From Nanobdellota archaeon (lineage in GTDB: Archaea; Nanobdellota; Nanobdellia; Pacearchaeales; GW2011-AR1), in NCBI GenBank assembly GCA_018901625.1, contig JAHIEM010000113.1, positions 1-9,358 on the forward strand: 9,358 nt of DNA, read 5' to 3'. Of the stretch, positions 3,950 through 9,358 are shown in pieces (position 1 is the stretch's first letter; the number at the start of each line of letters is the position of its first letter). Position numbers and translations under genes: made by a program. The notes under the pieces are model-generated. The model did not search any database. It had not been told where the DNA came from and worked only from the letters and a program-made list of their open reading frames with translations.

Positions 3950-3958
3950 TTTTTATAT
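3950..3958 (+). promoter_or_regulatory. TATA box for the nitroreductase gene
   Basis: TTTTTATAT lies 17 nt before the ATG at 3976 and 20 nt before the second ATG at 3979. The 20-nt spacing used elsewhere here slightly favours 3979. Confidence 0.5.
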
Positions 3959-3975
3959 CCCTCTTTCTTAACTGA

Positions 3976-4548
3976 ATGATGAAATTTGATGACATAATAA
4001 AAGAAAGGCGTAGTGTCAGAAGGTTTTCAAGCAAAAAGCCAAAATGGGAAGATATTATTGAGGCAATTGACGCAGCTAACAAAGCCCCATTGGCAGGGAA
4101 TATTTACGCACTAAGATTTATTCTAGTTGATGACAAAGAAAAAATAAAAGAAATGGCAGAAGCAAGCCAGCAGAAATTTATAGAGCAAGCCAATTATGTA
4201 TTTGCAGTATGCACTGACAAAACCAGCTTAGTAAAGAGTTATGATGAGCGCGGAGAGATTTACGCAAGACAGCAGGCAGGAGCAGCAATTGAAAACTTCC
4301 TGCTGAAGATAGTAGAGTTAGGATTATCTTCCTGCTGGGTAGGCGCTTTTGTAGATGATGAAGTAAAAAGAATTCTTGAAATACCAAATGATAATGAAAA
4401 CCTGCAGGTTGAAGCTCTCCTGCCAGTAGGATACGAAATGCCAGGACACAAGCTGAAGCCAAAAGATGCAAATCTGGATAATATTCTATGGTTCAATAAA
4501 TGGAAAAATAAGTATATGAAAGAACCTAATAAACCAGAAGCATTCTAA
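3976..4548 (+). CDS. nitroreductase family protein
   Basis: This is a 190-aa FMN-dependent nitroreductase-fold flavoprotein; such enzymes reduce nitro groups, quinones or flavins with NAD(P)H. The N-terminal FMN phosphate motif is clear: I-K-E-R-R-S-V-R-R-F at 8-17. A-A-N-K-A-P-L-A-G-N-I-Y matches the conserved A-P-S-x-x-N-x-Q region. Later come A-A-I-E-N-F-L-L, the dimer/FMN segment G-L-S-S-C-W-V-G-A-F, and L-L-P-V-G-Y-E. The length is normal. Two adjacent ATGs (3976, 3979) open the frame, and the second gives the family-typical M-K-F-D and better TATA spacing. The gene begins about 43 nt after tRNA-Asn and has its own promoter. The substrate cannot be deduced. Confidence 0.9.
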   Translation: MMKFDDIIKERRSVRRFSSKKPKWEDIIEAIDAANKAPLAGNIYALRFILVDDKEKIKEMAEASQQKFIEQANYVFAVCTDKTSLVKSYDERGEIYARQQAGAAIENFLLKIVELGLSSCWVGAFVDDEVKRILEIPNDNENLQVEALLPVGYEMPGHKLKPKDANLDNILWFNKWKNKYMKEPNKPEAF

Positions 4549-4637
4549 CTCGAAAAATTAACTTTCCAAAATTTTCCCCCATAATAATCTATTTAATACA
4601 ACAAATCATGTTATTTTCAGATTAACTAAAAAAATGT

Positions 4638-4910
4638 TTATTTTGAAGAACCAGAATTTGCTAACCTCGGTTTGGGCATTAAACCAAACGACAAAAAAGG
4701 ATATTCAAGATATCCACACAAACCATCGGGACTTGAGCATGTAGAATCTCTACAACTTCTATCTTTTCTGCAAAAGTTTGGACAATCAATTCTGTCTAAT
4801 ATATTAACTGTACCAGGATTATATTTCTGAAGTGTAATTTGAACCTCACTAGATACATAATCACATTTTCCAGATTCATTCCAATAAGTTGGATTTTCAT
4901 AAGTTGGCAT
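4638..4910 (-). CDS. hypothetical Cys-rich protein, 90 aa
   Basis: I do not recognise this protein. It has six Cys: C16, then C43 and C47 (C-P-N-F-C), C53 and C58 (S-C-R-D-S-T-C) and C65 (L-C-G-Y). The spacing could bind zinc or form disulfides. There is no signal peptide or membrane segment. A minus-strand TATA-like CTTTTAAA (plus coordinates 4931-4938) has 20 nt to the ATG at 4910, matching the leaderless spacing elsewhere and supporting the start. It is isolated between the nitroreductase gene (convergent) and a long gene-free stretch. That stretch carries a 13-nt copy of part of its 3' coding sequence (4676-4688 and 4972-4984). Confidence 0.55.
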   Translation of the reverse strand: MPTYENPTYWNESGKCDYVSSEVQITLQKYNPGTVNILDRIDCPNFCRKDRSCRDSTCSSPDGLCGYLEYPFLSFGLMPKPRLANSGSSK

Positions 4911-5074
4911 ATTTTGTTAATATAATCTCATTTAAAAGTATTTATATTGTGTGGTTCAACTCTCCCCCGGTGCATTAAACCAAATAGTAATGCTCTCCAA
5001 AGCAGCACTGCACAGAATCTCTTTCAAGTTATTCGATTTATGCAGGAGATTTAATCCTAAATTTGAACGCCCCC

Positions 5075-5128
5075 AAAAACTTTTCACTTTTGAATATATA
5101 ATTTAAGATAGTAAAGTGAAAAGTTTTT
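5075..5128. repeat. perfect 16-bp inverted repeat enclosing a TATA-like box
   Basis: The left arm at 5075-5090 (AAAAACTTTTCACTTT) is perfectly complementary to the right arm at 5113-5128, with a 22-nt spacer. The spacer contains TATATAATTTA (about 5096-5106), a good archaeal TATA box on the plus strand. Possible readings are an operator/promoter for an RNA starting near 5130, the terminal repeats of a tiny transposable remnant, or a long hairpin. Confidence 0.55.
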
Positions 5129-5149
5129 CCACAAGATATTCAACATCAA

Positions 5150-5205
5150 AAAAACAATGGGGCACCGCATCTTGAAAGATGCGGTTTGTAAAGCCCCTTG
5201 TTTTT
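5150..5205 (+). ncRNA. long GC-rich stem-loop, candidate structured RNA
   Basis: Nested pairings are AAAAACAA (5150-5157)/TTGTTTTT (5198-5205), GGGGC (5159-5163)/GCCCC (5193-5197), and ACCGCATCT (5164-5172)/AGATGCGGT (5177-5185) closed by a TGAA tetraloop. There are 22 pairs interrupted only by one bulged T (5158) and a 7-nt bulge TTGTAAA (5186-5192). The GC content of the core stands out in this AT-rich DNA. It ends in a T run, so it could also be a terminator-like hairpin. I recognise no known RNA family. Confidence 0.4.
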
Positions 5206-5212
5206 AGGATGC

Positions 5213-5273
5213 TCAGAAATTAAAAGCAGTAAGTTTACGACCCCATTATAAATAATGAGGTTTTAATTTCTGA
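5213..5273 (+). ncRNA. 13-bp stem with inner hairpin, candidate structured RNA
   Basis: TCAGAAATTAAAA (5213-5225) pairs perfectly with 5261-5273. Inside, CC-x-CATTA (5241-5248) pairs with TAATG-x-GG (5253-5260) around a 4-nt loop. It follows the 5150-5205 stem-loop by 7 nt, so the two may belong to one RNA. Confidence 0.35.
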
Positions 5274-5291
5274 CATAACTAAAAAATAAAA

Positions 5292-5316
5292 GAAAAAAGC
5301 AGGGGAAAACCCCCGC
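5292..5316 (-). terminator. probable ftsZ transcription terminator
   Basis: On the minus strand, GCGGGGG-TTTT-CCCCTGC (plus coordinates 5299-5316) forms a GC-rich hairpin with one C-A mismatch. It is followed by TTTTTTCTTTTATTTTTT in the direction of ftsZ transcription, 75 nt past the stop. The U-rich tract fits archaeal intrinsic termination. Confidence 0.5.
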
Positions 5317-5370
5317 AATTAAAAAATTTAAGTAAAAACAATTACCCTACAACTGTAAGTTGCACTTTGG

Positions 5371-5389
5371 AAACCTTTTCTAAAGGTTT
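5371..5389 (-). other. 8-bp hairpin immediately after the ftsZ stop
   Basis: AAACCTTT (5371-5378) pairs with AAAGGTTT (5382-5389) around TCT, one base beyond the ftsZ stop codon. A smaller hairpin, CAACT-GTA-AAGTTG-like, lies at 5350-5362. It resembles the hairpin at 81-97 in the leader at the window start. Confidence 0.4.
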
Positions 5390-5390
5390 A

Positions 5391-6467
5391 TTATCTATAC
5401 ACCTCTATGCCCAGCTCATTTATCTCTGGAGCTGGAGAAGCGAATTCAGGTCTTGCTTTTCCAAGTATATAAGGCGACTTAACACCAGTCATAATTGTGA
5501 TAACTCTCACCTTTCCAGTAAACTCCTTATTGACTCTTGCTCCGATGATTACCTGAGCTTCAGGGCTCAAGTTCTCTGTTACAAGCTGGCCAATGTTACT
5601 GAACTCCTCAAGTTTCATGTCAGGCCCGCCAATTATATGCACTAAAGCTCCAGTAGCCCCTTTATAATCTACATCTAATAGGGGATGTGTAAGAGCCTGT
5701 CTAACAGACTCCTCAACTCTATTTGCAGTATCACTCTCTCCAATGCCAATAACAGCAACTCCTCCATTTTTCATAATAGAAGAGACATCTGCATAATCCA
5801 AGTTTATCAATGAAGGCAAGGTAATTGTTTCCACGATTCCTTTTATCATTGTTGAAACCAGTTCATTAGCAACAGCGAAAGCCTGCTCAATAGGAAGATT
5901 TCCTGCAATATCAGTAAGCCTGTTATTATCAATAACTATAACAGTATCAGACACGTCTCTCAACTCTTGCAAGCCAAACTCAGCCTTGTCAATTCTAGCC
6001 TTTTCGCACTCCCAGGGCATTGTTACAACCCCAATTACAATTGCTCCGGCTTCTTTAGCCAACTGAGCAATAACAGGAGCAGCGCCAGTTCCAGTGCCTC
6101 CACCCATTCCTGCAAGGACAAAGATCATATCAGCAGAAGAAACTGATTTCTTTAAATCAGAAATAGATTCTTTTGCAGCTTCTCTTCCCTTCTGAGGATA
6201 GCCGCCAGCACCCAAACCCCTAGTTAACTCTTTTCCAATAAGAATCTTCTCATCAGCTTTGGTTATACTAAGGTGCAAAGCATCAGTATTCACACCGTAA
6301 ACAGTAGCCCCATTAATTCCCTTGTTATAAAGCCAGGTAACCATGTTGCTTCCTGCTCCGCCAGCGCCAAATACTTTTATGTTAGCTTTTCCAGCCTTGA
6401 GTTCATCAAAGTTTATACTATGTGTAGACGCGTTTTCTATCGCCTCTTTTGCAAAATCTAGTACCAT
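5391..6467 (-). CDS. ftsZ: cell division protein FtsZ
   Basis: FtsZ is the tubulin-like GTPase that forms the division ring at midcell. The nucleotide-binding loop G-A-G-G-A-G-S-N is at 34-41. The tubulin signature G-G-G-T-G-T-G is at 122-128, preceded by A-G-M. The T7 synergy loop N222-L-D224-Y-A-D227 supplies the catalytic acids for the neighbouring subunit, so the protein should polymerise and hydrolyse GTP. At 358 aa it has a short tail ending G-I-E-V-Y-R, in place of the long linker and anchor peptide of bacterial FtsZ. I cannot reliably place it as archaeal FtsZ1 or FtsZ2. A strong Shine-Dalgarno (6477-6483) lies 9 nt from the ATG, and a TATA box (6514-6522) implies a leader of roughly 25 nt. 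Confidence 0.96.
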   Translation of the reverse strand: MVLDFAKEAIENASTHSINFDELKAGKANIKVFGAGGAGSNMVTWLYNKGINGATVYGVNTDALHLSITKADEKILIGKELTRGLGAGGYPQKGREAAKESISDLKKSVSSADMIFVLAGMGGGTGTGAAPVIAQLAKEAGAIVIGVVTMPWECEKARIDKAEFGLQELRDVSDTVIVIDNNRLTDIAGNLPIEQAFAVANELVSTMIKGIVETITLPSLINLDYADVSSIMKNGGVAVIGIGESDTANRVEESVRQALTHPLLDVDYKGATGALVHIIGGPDMKLEEFSNIGQLVTENLSPEAQVIIGARVNKEFTGKVRVITIMTGVKSPYILGKARPEFASPAPEINELGIEVYR

Positions 6468-6476
6468 TTTTTTTAA

Positions 6477-6483
6477 CCTCCTT
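6477..6483 (-). promoter_or_regulatory. Shine-Dalgarno of ftsZ
   Basis: AAGGAGG on the minus strand lies 9 nt before the ATG. With the site at 260-265, it is one of two strong Shine-Dalgarno sites in the window. Confidence 0.75.
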
Positions 6484-6513
6484 TCAGTTTTTTGTTTTTT
6501 TCAGCTAGGAAAG

Positions 6514-6529
6514 ATTTAAATACTTCCCC
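6514..6529 (-). promoter_or_regulatory. ftsZ promoter (BRE plus TATA box)
   Basis: On the minus strand GGGGAAG (6523-6529) precedes TATTTAAAT (6514-6522). A start of transcription about 25 nt downstream, near 6490, would leave a short leader carrying the Shine-Dalgarno. Confidence 0.55.
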
Positions 6530-6548
6530 AGACTGTATATTTTAATAA

Positions 6549-6611
6549 TTTTCCTACTAAGGAAAAGAATTCACCTCAAATTACGAGTAATTTGTACTGG
6601 TAATACAAATT
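6549..6611. other. hairpins between ftsZ and taw3
   Basis: TTTTCCT (6549-6555) pairs with AGGAAAA (6560-6566). AATTTGTA (6589-6596) pairs perfectly with TACAAATT (6604-6611). A competing stem, AAATTA (6578-6583)/TAATTT (6588-6593), would exclude the second. This is probably the taw3 3' region (minus strand), with T-rich stretches on the plus strand at about 6635-6670. Confidence 0.35.
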
Positions 6612-6668
6612 ATTCAAAATATAGAAATACTACTTCTTTTTAAACTTTTCTTAGACTTTGTTGTTTTT

Positions 6669-7241
6669 CTATAGTAATAATTTCTCGAGTTTCTTGATTT
6701 TAGAAAACGTTCTCTCAAGTTTTCTATTTGCCTCTTTAACAAGCAATTTCAAGAATTTATCATCCACAAGCATCTTGCCAAGATTAATTATGGGCATCTG
6801 AATAAATTCTGTGCTTCTCATCTCTAAAACAATCCGAGAACTAGAAGCCATTATCCCAGAGTTCTTCCATCCAGCAAGTTTTGCAGAATCTAGAAGATTT
6901 TGAGCACCAGCAAGTGAGGCACAGGCAACATGAAGAATACAAGGCTCTTGCCTGAAATAAACTAAATCAGTTTTATTCGTTTTTATTGCCTTCAGTAATT
7001 CGTTTTTAAGCTGTTTAAAGTTAATTTTCTTATGAGTTCTGAATAAAAACAATCCTCCCTGTTTCTTCTCTGCCTGCTTAATTAAGACAATTCTCCCAGA
7101 ACACGAACTAGTAGTATAATATTCTTTTTTCCTGTTAATTTTCTCACATAACTTTTTAATCTCTTCATCCCACTCTCCAATACTCGAGTTGTCCTTCATT
7201 TCCAGCTGTTTTTCTTTCTGTTGTTGAAATTTTTGGTTCAT
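6669..7241 (-). CDS. taw3: Taw3/TYW3-type wyosine methyltransferase
   Basis: This is a TYW3/Taw3 family protein, the SAM-dependent enzyme that N4-methylates the tricyclic wyosine base at position 37 of tRNA-Phe. The family signature Y-Y-T-T-S-S-C-S-G-R-I-V-L-I is near residue 41. Later come I-L-H-V-A-C-A-S-L-A-G-A-Q, A-G-W-K-N-S-G-I, and S-S-S-R-I-V-L-E-M-R-S-T-E, all typical of the family. The open frame starts at 7262, but that overlaps the DHH gene by 20 nt. The Met at 7241 is one base after the DHH stop (TAA-A-ATG) and gives 190 aa with a sensible N-terminus, so I chose it. It is the last gene of the MBL-DHH-taw3 operon. No Shine-Dalgarno is obvious, so coupling to the upstream gene is likely. 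Confidence 0.9.
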   Translation of the reverse strand: MNQKFQQQKEKQLEMKDNSSIGEWDEEIKKLCEKINRKKEYYTTSSCSGRIVLIKQAEKKQGGLFLFRTHKKINFKQLKNELLKAIKTNKTDLVYFRQEPCILHVACASLAGAQNLLDSAKLAGWKNSGIMASSSRIVLEMRSTEFIQMPIINLGKMLVDDKFLKLLVKEANRKLERTFSKIKKLEKLLL

Positions 7242-7242
7242 T

Positions 7243-8268
7243 TTATAATTGCAGTTTCTCATACTCTCTCAGCAAGTTTTCTTTGAATTTTCCAAGATAT
7301 TCTGTTGGAATTCTCCCCCCTGCTGCATTATAATGCCCGCCAGCGTTTGAATTAGGAATTCCCATAAGAGCTTTCTTTAATAACTCCGGGCAATTTACTT
7401 TTCCACTTTGGCTTCTTGAAGAAATTTCCAGACTATCTTCATTTCCTGATTTTTGCGCAAAAACCAAAGTTTTCTCATAATTTTCCGCGCTCAATTTATT
7501 AATAATCAAGGATTTAATCGCAAAACTCGGCTCAAAATAATAAAAAATCAGCCCATCATGCTCTTCTTTTTTCTTTTCATATTCTTTAATCTGATTTTCA
7601 AGTTCTTTTCTCACAATCTCAGAATATTCCCCAATTTCCAGCTCGCTGAAACCACTGGATTTCATTAATAAATCATAAATGTTCTTTGTCTTGCCACTAA
7701 AATATACTAAGGCAAGGATTAAGTCAAATGTTTTTTCCCAGAGATTATCTATTTCAGAAAATCCAAAATCCCTATAAAAGTTGCTAATCTCCTCTTTAGA
7801 GTATTTATAAGCTGTATCAGATAAAGTTCCAATCTCAGCAATCCACTCAGGAACTTGCTGTATCTTGGAAAATAAATAATAACACAAATAACAAGCAGGA
7901 TATTTTGATTCAACTTTCAAAAATATCACGTTTTCAGAATTCAAATCTTTGCTAAATGGATGATGGTCAATAATAACAACCCCGGCAAATTTGGAAATTT
8001 CAAGAAGTTCATTTTCAGGCAAACTCATATCAAGGAAAAAAATCTTGTTTATTTTTTTTCTCTTCATTTCTTCAAGCATAGGCAAAAAACTTCCAGGAAT
8101 AAAGTCATAAAACTTAAGGTAATCTACCTTCCCAATAATTTTAGAAGCAATAACCGCGCTTCCAAGCCCGTCCCCATCATCATGCGCAATCACAGCAATC
8201 TTGTCTGTCTCATCCAAGCCAGACATAAATTCATAAAACCTTTTCTCATCCCCTGCCAAGAAGTTCAT
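7243..8268 (-). CDS. DHH family phosphoesterase
   Basis: This 341-aa protein belongs to the DHH/DHHA1 superfamily, Mn-dependent phosphoesterases that include RecJ-type exonucleases, nanoRNases and cyclic-dinucleotide phosphodiesterases. Metal motifs are H29-D-D-G-D-G34 (motif I), L-D80-M-S (motif II) and D101-H-H103 (motif III). The C-terminal DHHA1 substrate motif is G310-G-H312-Y-N-A-A-G-G. A charged, coil-like stretch at about 225-240 (E-L-E-N-Q-I-K-E-Y-E-K-K-K-E-E) links the domains. There is no added CBS, OB or membrane domain, so a small archaeal RecJ-like/nanoRNase-like enzyme is most likely; the substrate is not resolved. It starts 3 nt after the MBL gene stop and ends one base before the taw3 start. 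Confidence 0.9.
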   Translation of the reverse strand: MNFLAGDEKRFYEFMSGLDETDKIAVIAHDDGDGLGSAVIASKIIGKVDYLKFYDFIPGSFLPMLEEMKRKKINKIFFLDMSLPENELLEISKFAGVVIIDHHPFSKDLNSENVIFLKVESKYPACYLCYYLFSKIQQVPEWIAEIGTLSDTAYKYSKEEISNFYRDFGFSEIDNLWEKTFDLILALVYFSGKTKNIYDLLMKSSGFSELEIGEYSEIVRKELENQIKEYEKKKEEHDGLIFYYFEPSFAIKSLIINKLSAENYEKTLVFAQKSGNEDSLEISSRSQSGKVNCPELLKKALMGIPNSNAGGHYNAAGGRIPTEYLGKFKENLLREYEKLQL

Positions 8269-8271
8269 CTT

Positions 8272-8934
8272 TCACATTTTCTCCAAAATCTGGGCTTTAA
8301 TTCCCTTCTCACTGCATAATTTAACAAACATCTCAGCATCTTCCCTAGTTCCAACCACAGAACCATAATGCATCGGAATCGCAACACTCGGTTTAATCGC
8401 AGCAGCAGCATTCGCAGCCTCAACAGAATCCATGGTAAACTTCCCGCCAACAGGCAATAAAGCAATAAACTCATTTCCCTGCTTCCCATATCCAGAAAGC
8501 TTCTGCATTTCAGGTGTAAAATCACTATCACCTGCATGATAAATTATAATCTTATCAAACTTCAGAACATAACCATTCCACTCCTCACTCTTAGTATGAA
8601 ACCCACTGGAATTATTATAAGCAGGAACAGCCTGAATCTTTACTCCCTTAACACTAATTTCATCTCCAGGAATCATTATCTGCATCTCTACATTTTCTAG
8701 CTTAGTAATCTTGCTCTGGCAGTCTGGAGTCAGAATAACAACAGTTCCCGGATGCGCAATCTTCTCAATGTCAGAGATAGAACAGTGGTCATAATGGCTA
8801 TGAGTGATAAGAATCACATCTGCTTTAGGCTCTCTTAAAGAGAGATTATAAGGGTCAATGTATATGCTCTTCCCATTCCTGATTAAAAACCCTGAGTGTC
8901 CAAGCCACTCAAGTTCAATATCTCCAATCTTCAT
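8272..8934 (-). CDS. MBL-fold metal-dependent hydrolase (UPF0173/UlaG-like)
   Basis: This 220-aa metallo-beta-lactamase-fold hydrolase has the compact layout of the UPF0173/UlaG-like group. The N-terminus reads I-E-L-E-W-L-G-H-S-G-F-L-I, then I-D-P-Y. The metal motif T-H45-S-H47-Y-D49-H50 is intact. H-A-G-D-S-D-F supplies the next metal His and Asp, and I-P-M-H-Y-G-S the last His. The substrate in such archaeal proteins is generally unknown; nothing suggests a lactamase. It is first in the MBL-DHH-taw3 operon and is transcribed from the symmetric TATA box at 8956-8963. The short spacings indicate co-translation with the DHH gene. Confidence 0.9.
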   Translation of the reverse strand: MKIGDIELEWLGHSGFLIRNGKSIYIDPYNLSLREPKADVILITHSHYDHCSISDIEKIAHPGTVVILTPDCQSKITKLENVEMQIMIPGDEISVKGVKIQAVPAYNNSSGFHTKSEEWNGYVLKFDKIIIYHAGDSDFTPEMQKLSGYGKQGNEFIALLPVGGKFTMDSVEAANAAAAIKPSVAIPMHYGSVVGTREDAEMFVKLCSEKGIKAQILEKM

Positions 8935-8955
8935 AAAGTTAAATAATTATAAAAC

Positions 8956-8963
8956 TATATAAA
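8956..8963. promoter_or_regulatory. shared bidirectional TATA box
   Basis: TATATAAA lies exactly 21 nt from the MBL start codon at 8934 on the minus strand and 21 nt from the chorismate mutase ATG at 8985 on the plus strand. One near-palindromic TATA could serve both leaderless genes. A second TATA-like run at 8973-8979 is too close to 8985 to serve that gene. Confidence 0.5.
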
Positions 8964-8984
8964 CCTAATCAAATATATAGAAAA

Positions 8985-9245
8985 ATGAACCAGCTAGAGA
9001 TTTACAGGAGACAGATAGACAGAATAAACCAAAATATTCTAAAATCTCTCAAAGAACGAGATAAAATCTCAGTAAAAATTGGGAAATACAAGAAAACTAA
9101 TGGAAATAAAGTTTATGACAAAAAAAGAGAGCAGGAAATCATTAAAAAAATAAAAAATAGTGCATTAAAAAATAAATTAGATGAAAAGCATATAGTAAAG
9201 ATATTCAAACTCATTATAAAACACTCAAGAAAACTGCAAAAATAA
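8985..9245 (+). CDS. chorismate mutase, AroQ class
   Basis: This 86-aa all-helical AroQ chorismate mutase converts chorismate to prephenate for Phe and Tyr synthesis. Aligned to the E. coli domain with a shift of three residues, all eight active-site positions I compared are kept: R8, R25, K36, D45, R48, E49, S81 and Q85. The protein is a stand-alone mutase, without a fused dehydratase, dehydrogenase or DAHP synthase domain. The start is supported by the TATA box 21 nt upstream. It is highly basic and Lys-rich, as expected for an AT-rich genome. No other aromatic pathway gene is in view. Confidence 0.9.
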   Translation: MNQLEIYRRQIDRINQNILKSLKERDKISVKIGKYKKTNGNKVYDKKREQEIIKKIKNSALKNKLDEKHIVKIFKLIIKHSRKLQK

Positions 9246-9303
9246 ATCTAAAAATCAGGCAAGTTCTAACCATCCCATAACTTAATTGCTGAACATGTTT
9301 AAT

Positions 9304-9327
9304 AATTATCTTCTCGAACAGATAATT
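9304..9327 (+). terminator. possible terminator hairpin after chorismate mutase
   Basis: AATTATCT (9304-9311) pairs perfectly with AGATAATT (9320-9327) around an 8-nt loop, followed by CTTGTTATAATCTG. It is about 60 nt past the chorismate mutase stop. It is weakly T-rich, so termination is only a guess. No gene is visible between 9246 and 9358. Confidence 0.3.
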
Positions 9328-9358
9328 CTTGTTATAATCTGCTTAAAAATTGAATCAA

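Larger units (their letters stand above)
4911..5390. other. 480-nt gene-free, hairpin-dense region
   Basis: No convincing protein gene lies here. From 4952 onward the stretch contains at least six hairpins, several perfect, listed separately. The left part (4952-5074) holds only a mismatched hairpin (TGGTTCAA near 4954 with TTAAACCA near 4976) and the 13-nt repeat of the neighbouring gene. The right end forms the ftsZ 3' untranslated region on the minus strand. The middle probably encodes one or more structured RNAs, strand uncertain. Confidence 0.5.

Noticed and set aside
3864..4082. 72-codon open frame on the minus strand across the tRNA
   Set aside because: It is antisense to tRNA-Asn and the nitroreductase start; the protein-like string over the tRNA T-arm is a known kind of artefact.
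4950..4975. tRNA 3' end suggested by GGTTCAACTC followed by CCCCCGG
   Set aside because: The T-stem does not pair and no upstream tRNA body matches; it is better explained as part of the hairpin-rich region.
5367..5645. 92-codon open frame on the plus strand over the ftsZ 3' end
   Set aside because: It is antisense to ftsZ and has no recognisable protein features.
7242..7262. Taw3 start at 7262
   Set aside because: It would overlap the DHH gene by 20 nt, while the Met at 7241 follows the DHH stop by one base and gives a normal family length.
7960..8319. 119-codon open frame on the plus strand
   Set aside because: It is antisense to the DHH phosphoesterase, whose motifs are unambiguous.
8265..8537. 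90-codon open frame on the minus strand
   Set aside because: It is an out-of-frame shadow inside the MBL hydrolase gene, which has clear catalytic motifs.
1..9358. CRISPR array, rRNA genes or large transposon
   Set aside because: No regularly spaced repeats, rRNA-like sequence or transposase is seen; the only mobile-element candidate is the nuclease locus at 3008-3844.

Overview
This window is AT-rich archaeal DNA, and the gene content and compactness suggest a reduced-genome DPANN-type archaeon (Pacearchaeota/Woesearchaeota-like). That placement is inferred, because no rRNA is present. Archaeal markers are the initiation factor aIF1A, a Dim2/Pno1-type KH protein, a DUF424 protein, the wyosine enzyme Taw3, archaeal FtsZ, and a tRNA interrupted by bulge-helix-bulge introns. 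Many genes carry an archaeal TATA box with about 20-21 nt between it and the ATG, which points to mostly leaderless mRNAs. ftsZ and the small zinc-ribbon gene at 275 instead have leaders with strong Shine-Dalgarno sites.

Layout: 1-270 is a heavily structured leader with a three-hairpin domain closed by a ~15-bp stem, followed by a 48-aa zinc-ribbon protein (275-421). Next come a 119-aa hypothetical, a DUF424 protein, and a convergent 85-aa Cys-containing hypothetical. Then follow aIF1A, queD (tRNA deazapurine pathway) and the KH protein, the last two overlapping by 4 nt.

The most unusual stretch is 3008-3932. It starts with a 25-nt tRNA 5'-end fragment and an inverted repeat around a TATA box. 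A helix-turn-helix/PD-(D/E)XK nuclease gene follows, split into two frames at a perfect -1 slippery heptamer. The nuclease reading frame then runs straight into tRNA-Asn(GUU): its last residues V-P-I-A-Q are the 15-nt tRNA exon 1, and its T-F-R-K-stop lies inside a 24-nt D-loop intron. A second, 30-nt intron sits at the canonical 37/38 position. Removing both leaves a perfect 73-nt tRNA. This looks like a small tRNA-associated, homing-type selfish element that rebuilt the 5' end of the tRNA it occupies.

Downstream are a nitroreductase, a 90-aa Cys-rich hypothetical on the minus strand, and about 480 bp of gene-free DNA packed with perfect hairpins (4911-5390). ftsZ follows on the minus strand. 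A minus-strand operon encodes an MBL-fold hydrolase, a DHH phosphoesterase and Taw3. A divergently transcribed chorismate mutase shares a single symmetric TATA box with that operon. Translation and tRNA modification dominate the gene content (aIF1A, KH/Dim2, QueD, Taw3, tRNA-Asn).
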